Assembly (NCBI RefSeq): GCF_001499735.1
Contig: NZ_LN848257.1
Coordinates: 2,829,570-2,893,569 of the forward strand
Length of the DNA stretch: 64,000 nucleotides
DNA from: Thiocapsa sp. KS1
GTDB lineage: Bacteria; Pseudomonadota; Gammaproteobacteria; Chromatiales; Chromatiaceae
Direction of reading: 5' to 3'
Part shown: positions 36,046 to 46,114 of the stretch, piece by piece
Layout: every line of letters starts with the position of its first letter
Position numbering within the stretch: position 1 is the stretch's first letter
Program-made: the position numbers and the translations under genes
The notes under the pieces: generated by a model
Seen by the model: the letters and a program-made list of their open reading frames with translations, nothing else
Databases searched by the model: none
What the model was told of the DNA's origin: nothing

Positions 36046-38769
36046 TTATGTCGATGTGCCGGATTCAGGATTCAGCAGGTCCAAATAGCGTTTCGCGATC
36101 GACGTCCAGTCCAACGCGTCGACATAGGCCTTGGCACGCTCGGCGATGGCTCGCGCTTCTTGCGGATGCTCGAGCAGACAGACGACCGCGTCCGCGATTC
36201 CTTCGAAATCGTCGACGATCACGGCGTGGATTCCCGGTTCGGCGGGTATCCCTTCGATCCCCTTGCTGGTGGTCACGACCGGCACGGACGCGGCGAAATA
36301 CTCCAGGATCTTCATACGCGTGCCCCCACCCTTTTGCAACGGCACCACGGCAATGTCGGCGCTCTTCAGATACGGCGCGAGGTTATCGACCGACCCCGTG
36401 AAGACAACATCCGGATGCGGGCTCTCGACGGGCGGCTCCGGACCGATCGCAAACACCCTGGCATCGATACCTCGCGCGCGCAGGCGCGGCAGGATCTCGG
36501 ACGCGAGCAACTCGACCGACTCGAGATTGGGTCGATAGCTGTAGATCCCGTGATACACGATGATGGGACTGCTCGAGGGTACCTCATAGAGATCACGCAA
36601 ACCGAATGAATAGTTCCGATCGAAGAGTCGTAGGTCGACACCATGCGGTACCACCTGCACCTTCCATGGCTCCACCCCATGTGCGATCAGCAGATCGCGA
36701 TCCGGCTGCGATACGGCGATCACATGATCGACTTGATTACAGACACCGATCTCCAGATTCCGCAACCACTCGTAGGCTTTCGGTGTCGTCGCCGGATATT
36801 GCGTCCGGATGCGGTCGCACTCCACGTTGTGCTCCACGAGCAAGGTCTTGGCAGGCTTCAAACGACTGACCTGCAAGCACGGCTTGGCATAGGCTGGAAA
36901 CTCGGCCTGGTAGAGGATGATCCTGTATTTGAATGCCAGGTAAAGAAGCCTCGCGGTATAGCTCCAATCATGCCACGCCTGATAGATGTAAGCCTCGTTC
37001 AGCGGCATGCCCGAGCGCAGGACCTTCTTGCGGCTGAACCGATTCATGAGACCGGTCAGACGGATCCATCGCGGAAAGAGATGCTCCTCGGCGACACCGG
37101 CCTTGAAGAGGTAGTAACGGCCCCAATCACCGCTGATCAGAAGGACACCATCGACAAAATGAGAAAGCCCCCAAGCGGTTCGCTCGATCTTGACCGCCGC
37201 GCCATGATTGGTCGGAAAGATATCCTCGCGCGAGACGATGGCGACATAGCCCGATCGGCGCTCGCCATCGTCGGGCTTCGCCGCCATTTCGGCAGCAGCC
37301 GCGTATCGATCGCCCGATGCGTGAAAGGCATCCGAGGGCGCGGGCTCTTCCCAAGCCAGCCTGATCGCTTGCCATAGGCGATGACGCAATGAACCGACCC
37401 AGCCGCGCGTATTGATCAAGGCCATCCTGAGCGGCTCGGTCAGTCGCCAGCTCGTGCTGTTGATGACCTCGTCCAGACGATGCTGTAGTTTTTCCACATG
37501 ATGGCGCAGCTCGTCGATCCATTCGTCCCTGAGTCGAACCTGACGATCGAGCTCGAGAACCTCCTGACTGAGCCTGGCAAGCTGAGGCTCGGCGTCGATG
37601 AAAAGCCAATCCGTCTGTTTTGCGGGAGGTTCCGGGCACTGAAGGTATTCGACGAGCGGCCGAATCGTTTTCAGATAATGGAAGTGCTCGTTGACCAGAC
37701 GGATGGCGTTTTCCGATTTCCGGGAATAGTCGGCAGCCGCCCCGGAGATCGAGCCGAGCAACTCGGGCAGATCCTCCGGATCATCGACGACCCAGCCGGC
37801 GTCGTAGTCCGCGAGATCCCGAGCCAGATCCAGGGTTCTATTGCAGATCACCGGCAGGCCGCAGCGTAGGAACTCGACGGACCGGAACGAGGCGCTGAAA
37901 TCCCGTTCGATATTGTAGTCGGACAACTCGATCCCGATGTCGCATTCATCCCTGAAGAGTTGCGCCATATCGCGATAGGGCAGCAACCCCGGGGTCTTGG
38001 GTATCGAATCGGGATCAGGCAGCGGCTCGCCATTTGCATCCGGTGCATCGCCGGACGCCGCCTTGTGAACATAGCCTCCGGATAGGACAACCAATTTCCC
38101 CCGCATCTTGGAGCCGTCGGCAAGCGTTTCACGGATGGATCGGTGATAACGTTCGCCCATCCGCCAGGGCCAGGACACGCCGCCGGTCACGACCACCCAT
38201 TCATCCGAGGATCGCCGGCGCGGCAGGGGAGAAAAAGGCTCCGTGGAGATCGGGATGATATCGATCGGAGCATTGAATCGACAGTCGAATCCAGCCAAGA
38301 TCAACCAGGGAATCAGGAATTGGCGCTGGCGCCGGGTTCCGCAAATGAAGCGGCTCGCCTTGCGATACTGTGCCAGCATTCGACCGGCATAGTGGCCGAC
38401 ATTCTCGCCCTCCTGAAACAGGATCTCCAGGATCCGGGGAGCGATCAGATCGACGATCAGCGGGATCTCGAAATCGTACGGGAAGGATTCCAGCAGCTCC
38501 CAATAACCGACCAGGATCGCTTGAGGCTTGACCTCGCGAATCAATGTGTGCAGTTCCGTGCTGTTTCCGAAGTACCGGATATCGGATTCCGAAGCGCCGG
38601 ATTCGCTGCGGCCTTCCCGATGAGAGGACCGCGACCCCGGATAGGCAAATACGACATCGACCCCATGCTCGGCAAGCCCTCGGCCGAGGTAATACGCCCG
38701 GATGGAGTTGCCAGACAGGACCTGGTCGGGCTGAAATGCCGAGCCATGGGTGACAATAAGGACCTTCAT
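36046..38769 (-). CDS. Large double-domain GT4-type glycosyltransferase
   Basis: The 907-residue product has an N-terminal GT4-like domain (MKVLIVTHGSAFQPDQVLSG; RSVEFLRCGLPVICNRTLD near residue 310), a central coiled-coil stretch (PQLARLSQEVLELDRQVRLR, EKLQHRLDEVINSTSWRLTE), and a second GT4 domain from about residue 520 (YVAIVSREDIFPTNHGAAVK; PHGVDLRLFDRNY; GTRMKILEYFAASVPVVTTS). Two tandem glycosyltransferase domains suggest a dual-activity or polymerising enzyme. ATG 38769 is preferred over 38802. It precedes the methyltransferase on the same strand, separated by 74 bp. Substrate unknown. Confidence 0.85.
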   Translation of the reverse strand: MKVLIVTHGSAFQPDQVLSGNSIRAYYLGRGLAEHGVDVVFAYPGSRSSHREGRSESGASESDIRYFGNSTELHTLIREVKPQAILVGYWELLESFPYDFEIPLIVDLIAPRILEILFQEGENVGHYAGRMLAQYRKASRFICGTRRQRQFLIPWLILAGFDCRFNAPIDIIPISTEPFSPLPRRRSSDEWVVVTGGVSWPWRMGERYHRSIRETLADGSKMRGKLVVLSGGYVHKAASGDAPDANGEPLPDPDSIPKTPGLLPYRDMAQLFRDECDIGIELSDYNIERDFSASFRSVEFLRCGLPVICNRTLDLARDLADYDAGWVVDDPEDLPELLGSISGAAADYSRKSENAIRLVNEHFHYLKTIRPLVEYLQCPEPPAKQTDWLFIDAEPQLARLSQEVLELDRQVRLRDEWIDELRHHVEKLQHRLDEVINSTSWRLTEPLRMALINTRGWVGSLRHRLWQAIRLAWEEPAPSDAFHASGDRYAAAAEMAAKPDDGERRSGYVAIVSREDIFPTNHGAAVKIERTAWGLSHFVDGVLLISGDWGRYYLFKAGVAEEHLFPRWIRLTGLMNRFSRKKVLRSGMPLNEAYIYQAWHDWSYTARLLYLAFKYRIILYQAEFPAYAKPCLQVSRLKPAKTLLVEHNVECDRIRTQYPATTPKAYEWLRNLEIGVCNQVDHVIAVSQPDRDLLIAHGVEPWKVQVVPHGVDLRLFDRNYSFGLRDLYEVPSSSPIIVYHGIYSYRPNLESVELLASEILPRLRARGIDARVFAIGPEPPVESPHPDVVFTGSVDNLAPYLKSADIAVVPLQKGGGTRMKILEYFAASVPVVTTSKGIEGIPAEPGIHAVIVDDFEGIADAVVCLLEHPQEARAIAERAKAYVDALDWTSIAKRYLDLLNPESGTST

Positions 38770-39250
38770 TACACGGAATACCTGAACGACGGGGACGCAC
38801 ACTTACAAACTGAACGCATGTTTTGGCCTATTCGATCGCCTGATTGCAGGGCATGTATCGATCTTGATGAACGCAATGGGCAGGAGGCAGCTTCCGGCAA
38901 TGCACGTCGAGGCAGGGAGCACGACTACCGGTTCGTGGAGAGCTCGGCGGGACACCTCGCCATGATGCAGGAAGCCAGGAATCGAGACAAGTTAGCTCGG
39001 AGCCCCGCCATCTCTGGATTGCTCACATCAAGCTGCCGAGAAACAGCCCGTCGGCGGCGACGCCATCGAGATCGCCTGCCGGGCGAAGGGCACCGCACAG
39101 GCAACGACTGCCGGGGGCCGATGGCTCCGACCGGCGCGTGCGGACCGACATCAAGTCCAAGATCGAGCCCGACAGCACGGCCTCGAAGCGCATCGTTTCG
39201 CCCGCCGATGCCGTAGAATAGCCAGATCGGAACAGCAGCGAAGCACGACG
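38770..39250. promoter_or_regulatory. Divergent gap between surface-sugar operon and hslV
   Basis: About 480 bp separates the minus-strand operon from hslVU and must contain both promoters, hslV probably heat-shock controlled. I cannot assign promoter boxes. A stretch at 39056-39216 reads like a broken protein tail ending [18 protein letters not shown] before a TAG at 39214, after an apparent frame change. Confidence 0.4.
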
Positions 39251-39796
39251 ATGGAAAGTTTTCGCGGTACGACGATTCTCTCGGTTCGGCGGGGCGGTAA
39301 GGTCGTGATCGGCGGCGACGGGCAGGTCTCGCTCGGGCAGACGGTCATGAAGGGCAACGCGCGCAAGGTCCGCCGTCTCTTCAAGGGCCAGGTAATCGCC
39401 GGGTTCGCCGGCGCCACGGCAGACGCCTTCACGCTCTTCGAGCGCTTCGAGGGCAAGCTCGAGAAGCACCAGGGACATCTGACCCGGTCCGCCGTCGAGC
39501 TGGCGAAGGACTGGCGGACCGATCGCATGCTGCGTCGGCTCGAGGCATTGCTCTGCATCGCAGACGCGCAGACCTCGCTCATCATCTCCGGAACAGGCGA
39601 CGTGATCGAGCCCGAAAACGACCTCATGGCCATCGGGTCCGGCGGAGCCTTCGCACAAGCCGCGGCCCGCGCGCTGCTCGAGAACACGGACCTCGGAGCC
39701 CGTGCGATCGTCGAGAAGGGGTTGAACATCGCCGCGGACATTTGCATCTACACCAATCATAATCTGGTGCTCGAAGAGCTCGACACAGGTCGCTGA
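39251..39796 (+). CDS. hslV: HslV peptidase subunit of the HslUV protease
   Basis: A 181-residue threonine peptidase that forms the proteolytic chamber of HslUV, expected to be heat-shock induced. The catalytic threonine is the first T of [20 protein letters not shown], preceded here by a six-residue leader MESFRG that would have to be removed, as in some relatives. Later stretches ([50 protein letters not shown]) match HslV. It starts a run hslV-hslU-DUF971-ubiE-ubiJ-ubiB. Confidence 0.95.
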   Translation: MESFRGTTILSVRRGGKVVIGGDGQVSLGQTVMKGNARKVRRLFKGQVIAGFAGATADAFTLFERFEGKLEKHQGHLTRSAVELAKDWRTDRMLRRLEALLCIADAQTSLIISGTGDVIEPENDLMAIGSGGAFAQAAARALLENTDLGARAIVEKGLNIAADICIYTNHNLVLEELDTGR

Positions 39797-39962
39797 AGCG
39801 GGTTTGCCACGGCATCACGAGCCACTCACCCGTGTCACGAACGGGGTCGCGGCGCAGCCCGGGCCCTTGACCCGACACCGCTCCACGACGACGCCTCGCG
39901 AGGTCAATCCTCCATCCATTCGGTCGCGCGATCCGGGCGACCCTCTCGACGGACAGATCCAG

Positions 39963-41294
39963 ATGTCGGAAATCACCCCACAACGCATCGTTTCGGAGCT
40001 CGACAAGCACATCGTCGGTCAGGACGAGGCAAAACGCGCCGTCGCCATCGCCTTGCGCAACCGGTGGCGTCGGGCTCAGATCCCGGAGCCGATGCGCTCG
40101 GAGATCACGCCGAAGAACATCCTGATGATCGGCCCGACCGGCGTAGGCAAGACCGAGATCGCGCGGCGCCTGGCCCGCTTGGCCAATGCGCCCTTTCTGA
40201 AGGTGGAGGCGACCAAGTTCACCGAGGTCGGCTACGTCGGGCGTGATGTCGAATCCATCATTCGTGATCTAGCCGACATCGGAATCAAGCTCGCCCGCGA
40301 GCAAGAAATGGCGAAGCTCGCGGGACAGGCCGAAGCCGCCGCCGAGGAGCGCATCCTCGACGCACTCCTCCCGCCGCCGTCGAGCTTCGAGGAAGAGAGC
40401 CGCTCGACCACCAGCTCGGCGACCCGCGAAAAATTCCGCGATCGTCTGCGCGCCGGCGAGCTCGACGAGCGCGAGATCGAGATCCAGGTCTCCGCCTCGC
40501 CGATGGGGGTCGAGATCATGGCCCCGCCCGGCATGGAGGAGATGACCAATCAACTTCAGGGGCTCTTCCAGAACCTCGGCCAGGGTCGGATGAAGCGCCG
40601 CAAGCTGCGCATCCGCGACGCCCGGCAGCTGCTCAAGGACGAGGAGGCCGCCAAGCGGGTCAACGACGAAGAGCTGAAGCTGCGCGCCATCGAGAACGTC
40701 GAGCAGAACGGCATCGTGTTCCTCGACGAGCTCGACAAGGTGACCAAGCGCGGCGAAGGCATGGCGGGCGCAGACGTCTCACGCGAGGGCGTGCAGCGCG
40801 ACCTCCTGCCGCTCGTGGAGGGCAGCACCGTGTCGACCAAGCACGGCTCGGTGCGCACGGATCATATCCTCTTCATCGCCTCCGGTGCGTTCCATCTCTC
40901 CAAACCGTCGGATCTGATCCCGGAGCTGCAGGGCCGCCTGCCGATTCGCGTCGAGTTGAAGGCCCTGACCACGGAGGATTTCGTGCGGATTCTGACCGAG
41001 CCGGACGCCTCCTTGACCGATCAGTACCGCGCCCTGCTGGCCACCGAGGGCGTCGCCCTGGAGTTCACGCAGGACGGGATCCGTCGACTCGCCGAGATCG
41101 CCTGGCAGGTCAACGAGCGCACCGAGAACATCGGGGCGCGACGGCTGCATACCGTCCTGGAACGGCTGCTCGAGGACGTCTCGTACAACGCGTCGGATCT
41201 GGATCGCGTGACCGTGACCATCAACGCGGCCTATGTCGATCAAAACCTCGCGGGGCTTGCTGCCGACGAGGACCTGTCGCGGTATATCCTGTAA
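39963..41294 (+). CDS. hslU: HslU ATPase subunit (AAA+) of the HslUV protease
   Basis: The 443-residue unfoldase, exactly the E. coli length. Walker A is [15 protein letters not shown] near residue 57 and Walker B is [11 protein letters not shown], followed by the GYVGRDVES pore-loop stretch and the sensor region [16 protein letters not shown] 39963 starts [20 protein letters not shown], the normal N-terminus. The 166-bp gap after hslV is longer than usual and carries no gene. A half-copy of the AACCGCG element overlaps its stop codon (41292-41302). Confidence 0.96.
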   Translation: MSEITPQRIVSELDKHIVGQDEAKRAVAIALRNRWRRAQIPEPMRSEITPKNILMIGPTGVGKTEIARRLARLANAPFLKVEATKFTEVGYVGRDVESIIRDLADIGIKLAREQEMAKLAGQAEAAAEERILDALLPPPSSFEEESRSTTSSATREKFRDRLRAGELDEREIEIQVSASPMGVEIMAPPGMEEMTNQLQGLFQNLGQGRMKRRKLRIRDARQLLKDEEAAKRVNDEELKLRAIENVEQNGIVFLDELDKVTKRGEGMAGADVSREGVQRDLLPLVEGSTVSTKHGSVRTDHILFIASGAFHLSKPSDLIPELQGRLPIRVELKALTTEDFVRILTEPDASLTDQYRALLATEGVALEFTQDGIRRLAEIAWQVNERTENIGARRLHTVLERLLEDVSYNASDLDRVTVTINAAYVDQNLAGLAADEDLSRYIL

Positions 41295-41481
41295 ACCGCG
41301 TCGGTGCGACATGCGCTGGTGTTGAGGAACCTCGGACGCACATCAGCCGACAGGCGCCGCCGAGTCGGACTTAAGTCCGACCCACACTGCGTCGGAACGC
41401 GTCTTGGAGCGATATCTTTCCTCACCCGATCAATCCCGTTAAACAACATCCGCGGCAGTGTCGCGGGCGCCGGAGAAACCA

Positions 41482-41844
41482 ATGCCGACACCGACCGAGC
41501 TCAACCTGCACCAACAATCGCGGATCCTCGAGATCACTTTCGACGACGGCTCGCACTTCAACCTGCCGTGCGAGTACCTGCGTGTCTACTCGCCCTCGGC
41601 CGAGGTCCAGGGTCACGGCCCCGGGCAGCGCGTCCTGCAGCTCGGCAAGGAGGACGTCGGGGTCGACAAGATCGAGCCCGTCGGCAACTACGCCATCTGC
41701 CTGCACTTCGACGACGAGCACAATACCGGGATCTACTCCTGGGAATATCTCTACAAGCTGGGTGTCGAGCAGGAGCACCTCTGGAAGGCGTATCTCGACG
41801 AGCTGGAGAAGGCCGGGCAGAAGCGAAAGGTCCGCGCGTCCTGA
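41482..41844 (+). CDS. DUF971 (GBBH-like N-terminal) protein
   Basis: A 120-residue protein matching the small standalone DUF971 family that usually follows hslU in gammaproteobacteria: ILEITFDDGSHFNLPCEYLR, VYSPSAEVQGHG, PVGNYAICLHFDDEHNTGI and YSWEYLYKLG. The domain also occurs at the N-terminus of gamma-butyrobetaine hydroxylase; a role in iron-sulfur or metal handling has been suggested for relatives. ATG 41482 has GGAG nine bases upstream. Exact role unknown here. Confidence 0.9.
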   Translation: MPTPTELNLHQQSRILEITFDDGSHFNLPCEYLRVYSPSAEVQGHGPGQRVLQLGKEDVGVDKIEPVGNYAICLHFDDEHNTGIYSWEYLYKLGVEQEHLWKAYLDELEKAGQKRKVRAS

Positions 41845-41967
41845 TCCGAGTCGCTGTTGTTGTAAACTTAGCGGCTCGGGATCGCGCCGACGTGCGTCGC
41901 GTCGACCGACCCGGATCACACGGCCGTCGCCCCGGGCGGGCCTCGGCCTTCGAAAACACTCATTGAT

Positions 41968-42051
41968 CTGAACCGCGCCGCCGACGGCCCTTGTTCACGA
42001 CAAGGCCAAGCAGACCCCGAAGCGGTGCAGATCCAATCAAGCGCGGTTCAG
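41968..42051. repeat. AACCGCG palindromic element, copy 4 (84 bp)
   Basis: CTGAACCGCGC (41968-41978) and GCGCGGTTCAG (42041-42051) are perfect 11-bp inverted repeats. The right arm ends 12 bases before the ubiE start, so the hairpin could influence ubiE translation. Confidence 0.72.
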
Positions 42052-42063
42052 CAGGGACACAGC

Positions 42064-42813
42064 ATGTCCGACGACAAGACGACACATTTCGGTTATCAGC
42101 AGGTTCCGGTCGAGGAGAAGGCGTCGCGCGTGCGCGCGGTGTTCGACTCGGTCGCCTCCCGATACGACCTCATGAACGACCTCATGTCCTTGGGCATCCA
42201 TCGGCTCTGGAAGCGCCACACCATCGAGCTGTCGGGCGTGCGGCGCGGTCAGCGGGTGCTGGATCTCGCGTCCGGAACGGGCGATCTTGCCGAGCGCTTC
42301 TCCGGCATCGTCGGCGCGCAGGGGCTGGTGGTCATGTCGGACATCAACGCCTCCATGCTCACCGAGGGGCGCGAGCGCATGCTCGACCGCGGACGCGTCG
42401 GCAACCTGCACTACGCCCTGATCAATGCCGAAAAGCTGCCGTTCCCGTCGGATTACTTCGACTGCGTCACCATCGGTTTCGGTCTTCGCAACGTCACCGA
42501 CAAGCAGGCGGCACTCGTGGAGATGCAGCGGGTGTTGCGACCGGGCGGACGGGCGCTCATCCTCGAGTTCTCGCACCCGGTCAGCCGCCCACTGAGCAAG
42601 GTTTACGATCTCTATTCCTTCTCGGTCCTCCCGACACTCGGGCGACTGGTCGTGAATGACCCCGAGAGCTATCGCTATCTGGCCGAATCCATCCGCATGC
42701 ACCCCGACCAAGAGACGCTGCGCGCCATGATGGAAGCCGCCGGGTTCGAGCGTTGCGACTACTTCAACCACAGCGGCGGTATCGTCGCGATCCACCGAGG
42801 TTACAAGCTGTGA
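42064..42813 (+). CDS. ubiE: Ubiquinone/menaquinone C-methyltransferase UbiE
   Basis: A 249-residue methyltransferase that methylates demethylubiquinone precursors (and demethylmenaquinone). Signatures: [20 protein letters not shown], the SAM site [31 protein letters not shown], and [17 protein letters not shown] [15 protein letters not shown] at the C-terminus. Length equals the family (about 250). ATG 42064 rather than 42025 starts the conserved region. Its TGA overlaps the ubiJ GTG start by four bases. Confidence 0.96.
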   Translation: MSDDKTTHFGYQQVPVEEKASRVRAVFDSVASRYDLMNDLMSLGIHRLWKRHTIELSGVRRGQRVLDLASGTGDLAERFSGIVGAQGLVVMSDINASMLTEGRERMLDRGRVGNLHYALINAEKLPFPSDYFDCVTIGFGLRNVTDKQAALVEMQRVLRPGGRALILEFSHPVSRPLSKVYDLYSFSVLPTLGRLVVNDPESYRYLAESIRMHPDQETLRAMMEAAGFERCDYFNHSGGIVAIHRGYKL

Positions 42814-43451
42814 CCGAAGGCATCCAGATCCCGGACGCGGTGCTGGCCGTCGTCGAGCAGGCACTGAATCGCTATATCGAGCTTGATCCGGAGGGCGCTG
42901 CCGCCTTTGCCGCGATGGAAGGACGGATCATCGGCATCGAGCTTACGGGGTTCGGCACGCGCGTGACCATCATCCCGAGTGAGCGGCGCCTCCAACTCTT
43001 CGGCGGTTACGACGCCGAGCCCGACTGCCTGATCCGCGGCACCCCGCTTGCCCTCGCCCGCATGAGCATGGCCGAGCGCAAGGAGACACAGATCATCCAG
43101 GGCGAGGTCGAGATCCTGGGCGACACCTCCCTGGCACAAGCCTTCAACCGTGCGATCGCCGGCCTCGATGTAGATTGGGAGGAGCAGCTCGCACGCATCA
43201 TCGGCGACCCCTTCGCCCACCAAGTCGGCAACCAAGCGCGTGCAGCCGCGCAGTGGGCACGCAAGACCTCCGCGTCCCTGACCGCCGATCTTCAGGAATA
43301 CCTTCAGGAAGAGGCCCGACTGACCCCGACCCGCTACGAGATCGAGGCCTTCCTCGCGCAGGTCGACATCCTGCGCGACGATATCGAGCGTGCCGAGGCA
43401 CGCATGGAGCGGCTCGCCCGAGCGCTTGCGGAGCGCGGCACTCGATCATGA
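42810..43451 (+). CDS. ubiJ: UbiJ accessory factor (SCP2 domain)
   Basis: The 213-residue protein has an SCP2-type lipid-binding domain (residues 5-110; [54 protein letters not shown]) followed by a helical C-terminus ending in a coiled coil ([20 protein letters not shown]). UbiJ scaffolds the soluble complex that finishes ubiquinone, binding its lipid intermediates. Start is GTG 42810, overlapping ubiE; its end overlaps ubiB by four bases (ATGA). The order ubiE-ubiJ-ubiB is the classical one. Confidence 0.93.
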   Translation: MTEGIQIPDAVLAVVEQALNRYIELDPEGAAAFAAMEGRIIGIELTGFGTRVTIIPSERRLQLFGGYDAEPDCLIRGTPLALARMSMAERKETQIIQGEVEILGDTSLAQAFNRAIAGLDVDWEEQLARIIGDPFAHQVGNQARAAAQWARKTSASLTADLQEYLQEEARLTPTRYEIEAFLAQVDILRDDIERAEARMERLARALAERGTRS

Positions 43452-45109
43452 TCGGTCCCCGCGAGGCCCTGCGGCTCTTCCGCATCAACTGGATCCTCCT
43501 GCGCCATGGTCTCGACGAGGTCATCCTCGCAACCCATCTGTTTCGGCCGCTGCGGTGGGTCATGTACATCTCGCCCTGGCACTGGTTTCGCCGCGACCTG
43601 CCGACCTCCTACCCGGTGCGGGTGCGCCTCGCGCTGGAGGATTTGGGACCCATCTTCGTCAAGTTCGGGCAGATCCTCTCGACCCGGCGCGATCTGCTGC
43701 CCGACGACTTGGCCGTCGAGCTGGCCAAGCTGCAGGATCGGGTGCCGCCGTTCGACGGTGCCGAGGCACGCGCCATCATCGAGAAGGCGTGGGGCTGCTC
43801 GGTCGACGATGTCCTGGACGAGTTCAACCCCGTCCCCCTCGCCTCCGCCTCCATCGCGCAGGTCCACACCGGGCGCCTGAAGAACGGGACTGAGGTCGTG
43901 GTCAAGGTGCTGCGCCCCGGCATCGAGCGCACCATTCGCGGTGATTTGGGGCTGATGTACACCGTCGCCCATCTCGCCGAGCGCTACTGGAAGGACGGGC
44001 GTCGGCTGCGCCCGGTCGAGGTCGTCCGCGAGTACGAAAAGACCATCTACGACGAGCTGGATCTGCAACGCGAGGCCGCGAACGCCTCGCTGCTGCGTCG
44101 CAACTGGATCCACAGCGAGATGCTCTACATCCCGGAGATCTACTGGGACTGGACCCGCCCGGGCGTCATGGTCATGGAGCGCATCTACGGCACCCCGGTC
44201 AGCGATGTCGCGACCCTCAAGGCCCAGGGCGTGAGCATGAAACAGCTCGGCGAACGCGGGGTCGAGATCTTCTTCACCCAGGTCTTCCGCGACAACTTCT
44301 TCCATGCGGACATGCACCCGGGCAACATCTTCGTCGAGCCTTCCGGGCGTTATATCTCGATCGATTTCGGCATCGTCGGTACACTCACGACCGAGGATCA
44401 ACGCTATCTCGCCGAGAACCTGCTTGCCTTCTTCGAGCGCGACTATCGGCGCGTCGCCGAGCTGCACGTGGAATCAGGCTGGGTCCCGCCCGGTACGCGT
44501 GTCGACGAGTTCGAGTCCGCCATCCGCACCGTCAGCGAGCCCATCTTCGAGAAACCGCTGGCTGAGATCTCGTTCGGGCACTTCCTCGTGCGGCTGTTTC
44601 AGACCGCCCGGCGCTTCGACATGGAGATCCAGCCCCAATTGGTGCTGCTCGAGAAGACGCTGCTCAACATCGAGGGCCTCGGCCGTCAGCTCTATCCCGA
44701 GCTGGACCTCTGGACGACCGCGAAGCCCTATATGGAACGTTGGATGAAGGACCAGATCGGGGTCGTCGGCCTACTCGACCGGACCAAGCGCAACTTCATC
44801 TCGGTCGCCGATCAGACCCCCGAGATCCCCTTAATGGCCTACCGGATCCTCAGCACCTACGATAAGCGACTGCGGGCGGCCGAGGCCGAATCACTCAGAA
44901 ACCATGGCCGCAGCGCCGGCCAAGACCAGGCCGCAGCAACATCCCAGTCGGTCCGAGCACTGGGCGGTGCCACGGTGCTCATCTGCGGCACACTTGTCCT
45001 GCTGCTCGGCCCCGGCCCCTGGCTCCCGGCCACGACCGGGGTTGCGGTGGTCGCGGGGTGTTACCTTGCGGGCGTCCTGCTGTTCTTCTCCGCAGGGCGG
45101 CAGGCTTAG
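43448..45109 (+). CDS. ubiB: UbiB atypical kinase-like protein of ubiquinone synthesis
   Basis: A 553-residue ABC1/ADCK-family protein. The KxGQ motif appears as [20 protein letters not shown], the catalytic core as [20 protein letters not shown] with DFGIVG following, and two hydrophobic C-terminal helices ([18 protein letters not shown] and [17 protein letters not shown]) anchor it in the inner membrane. It has ATPase activity that helps extract ubiquinone precursors from the membrane. Length fits the family (about 545). It ends 10 bp before the convergent ABC-transporter gene. Confidence 0.96.
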   Translation: MIGPREALRLFRINWILLRHGLDEVILATHLFRPLRWVMYISPWHWFRRDLPTSYPVRVRLALEDLGPIFVKFGQILSTRRDLLPDDLAVELAKLQDRVPPFDGAEARAIIEKAWGCSVDDVLDEFNPVPLASASIAQVHTGRLKNGTEVVVKVLRPGIERTIRGDLGLMYTVAHLAERYWKDGRRLRPVEVVREYEKTIYDELDLQREAANASLLRRNWIHSEMLYIPEIYWDWTRPGVMVMERIYGTPVSDVATLKAQGVSMKQLGERGVEIFFTQVFRDNFFHADMHPGNIFVEPSGRYISIDFGIVGTLTTEDQRYLAENLLAFFERDYRRVAELHVESGWVPPGTRVDEFESAIRTVSEPIFEKPLAEISFGHFLVRLFQTARRFDMEIQPQLVLLEKTLLNIEGLGRQLYPELDLWTTAKPYMERWMKDQIGVVGLLDRTKRNFISVADQTPEIPLMAYRILSTYDKRLRAAEAESLRNHGRSAGQDQAAATSQSVRALGGATVLICGTLVLLLGPGPWLPATTGVAVVAGCYLAGVLLFFSAGRQA

Positions 45110-45119
45110 GCGTTCGATT

Positions 45120-46103
45120 CTAAGGCCGAGGACGGGCGAGCGACTCCACTTCCCCCACAAGACGGTCCAGATCCACATCCTGCCAGCGGCGCTCGCGAAG
45201 CAGATGCGCAGTCCGATCCGCCCAGTCGGCGCGCTCCTCCGACGAGCCCTCGGAAGACCCCTCGCGCGCCGCCGTCACAGCAGACTGCTCCGCCAGGGTC
45301 TCCGGCTCCCGAGGGACTTCGGCCTCGGGCGCCGGGGCTTTCAGCGGACCATCGCGCGACTCCCGATACTGCTCCAACACCTCCGCGGTCGTCCCTGCCC
45401 CGACCACGCGACCATGTTCCATGAGCACGGCCTTGGTGCACATCTTCGAGATCAACGCCTCGGAATGAGAGGAGAGCACGATGATGGAAACCTGCTCCGT
45501 AAAGAGCTTCAGTCGCTCGCTTGCCTTCTGAAGGAAGGCCGCATCACCGGCCCCGATACCCTCGTCGATCAATAGGATGTCGGGGGCGACCGAGGTCGAC
45601 ACGGCAAAGGCGAGGCGCATCCGCATCCCGGCGGAATAGGTGCGGATCGGCAGGTTGAGAAAATCTCCAAGCTCCGTGAACTCGGCAATCTCCTCCAATC
45701 GCCCCCGCATTTGGGAGCGACTCAGGCCCAGATAGAGCCCGCGGAGCACGATGTTCTCATAGCCGGTACTCTCCGGATCCATCCCGAGACTGATATCGAA
45801 CAAGGGTACGGTTGAACCTTCGATGGATACGCGCCCCTCGTTCGGCTCGTAGATACCGCCGAGCACGCGAAGGAGTGTCGTTTTACCTGCGCCGTTGTGA
45901 CCGACCAACCCGATTCGATCGCCACTCTCGAGACGGAGATTGATGTCTTGCAATGCTTGTACGACCGAGATCCGATCCGAGCCCGATTCCGAGCGAATCT
46001 GCCCGCCGGTCGCACTCTGGATCAGACGATTCTTGATGGATCGCGTCGCCGAGCTATAGACCGGAAAGGAAACCGAGACCTGTTCCAGAATGATCGATGC
46101 CAT
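45120..46103 (-). CDS. Polysaccharide ABC exporter ATP-binding protein (Wzt-like)
   Basis: A 327-residue ATPase of the O-antigen/capsule export type: Walker A GLVGHNGAGKTTLLRVLGG, signature RTYSAGMRMRLAFAVST, and Walker B DILLIDEGIGAGDAAFL. The extension after about residue 245 (ESRDGPLKAPAPEAEVPREP and charged tail) is too short for the carbohydrate-recognising C-terminal domain of some Wzt proteins, so it likely acts without substrate-end selection. ATG 46103 is preferred over 46175. It pairs with the permease 11 bp upstream. Confidence 0.92.
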   Translation of the reverse strand: MASIILEQVSVSFPVYSSATRSIKNRLIQSATGGQIRSESGSDRISVVQALQDINLRLESGDRIGLVGHNGAGKTTLLRVLGGIYEPNEGRVSIEGSTVPLFDISLGMDPESTGYENIVLRGLYLGLSRSQMRGRLEEIAEFTELGDFLNLPIRTYSAGMRMRLAFAVSTSVAPDILLIDEGIGAGDAAFLQKASERLKLFTEQVSIIVLSSHSEALISKMCTKAVLMEHGRVVGAGTTAEVLEQYRESRDGPLKAPAPEAEVPREPETLAEQSAVTAAREGSSEGSSEERADWADRTAHLLRERRWQDVDLDRLVGEVESLARPRP

Positions 46104-46114
46104 CGTCCCTATCC

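Noticed and set aside
38143..39216. Plus-strand open frame of 357 codons opposite the glycosyltransferase
   Set aside because: It overlaps the well-supported 36046-38769 gene antisense and has composition of a shadow frame.
39181..39250. Heat-shock sigma-32 promoter before hslV
   Set aside because: I could not find a -35/-10 pair close enough to the consensus to support it.
39023..39760. Minus-strand frame of 245 codons opposite hslV
   Set aside because: hslV is unmistakable on the plus strand; this is its antisense shadow.
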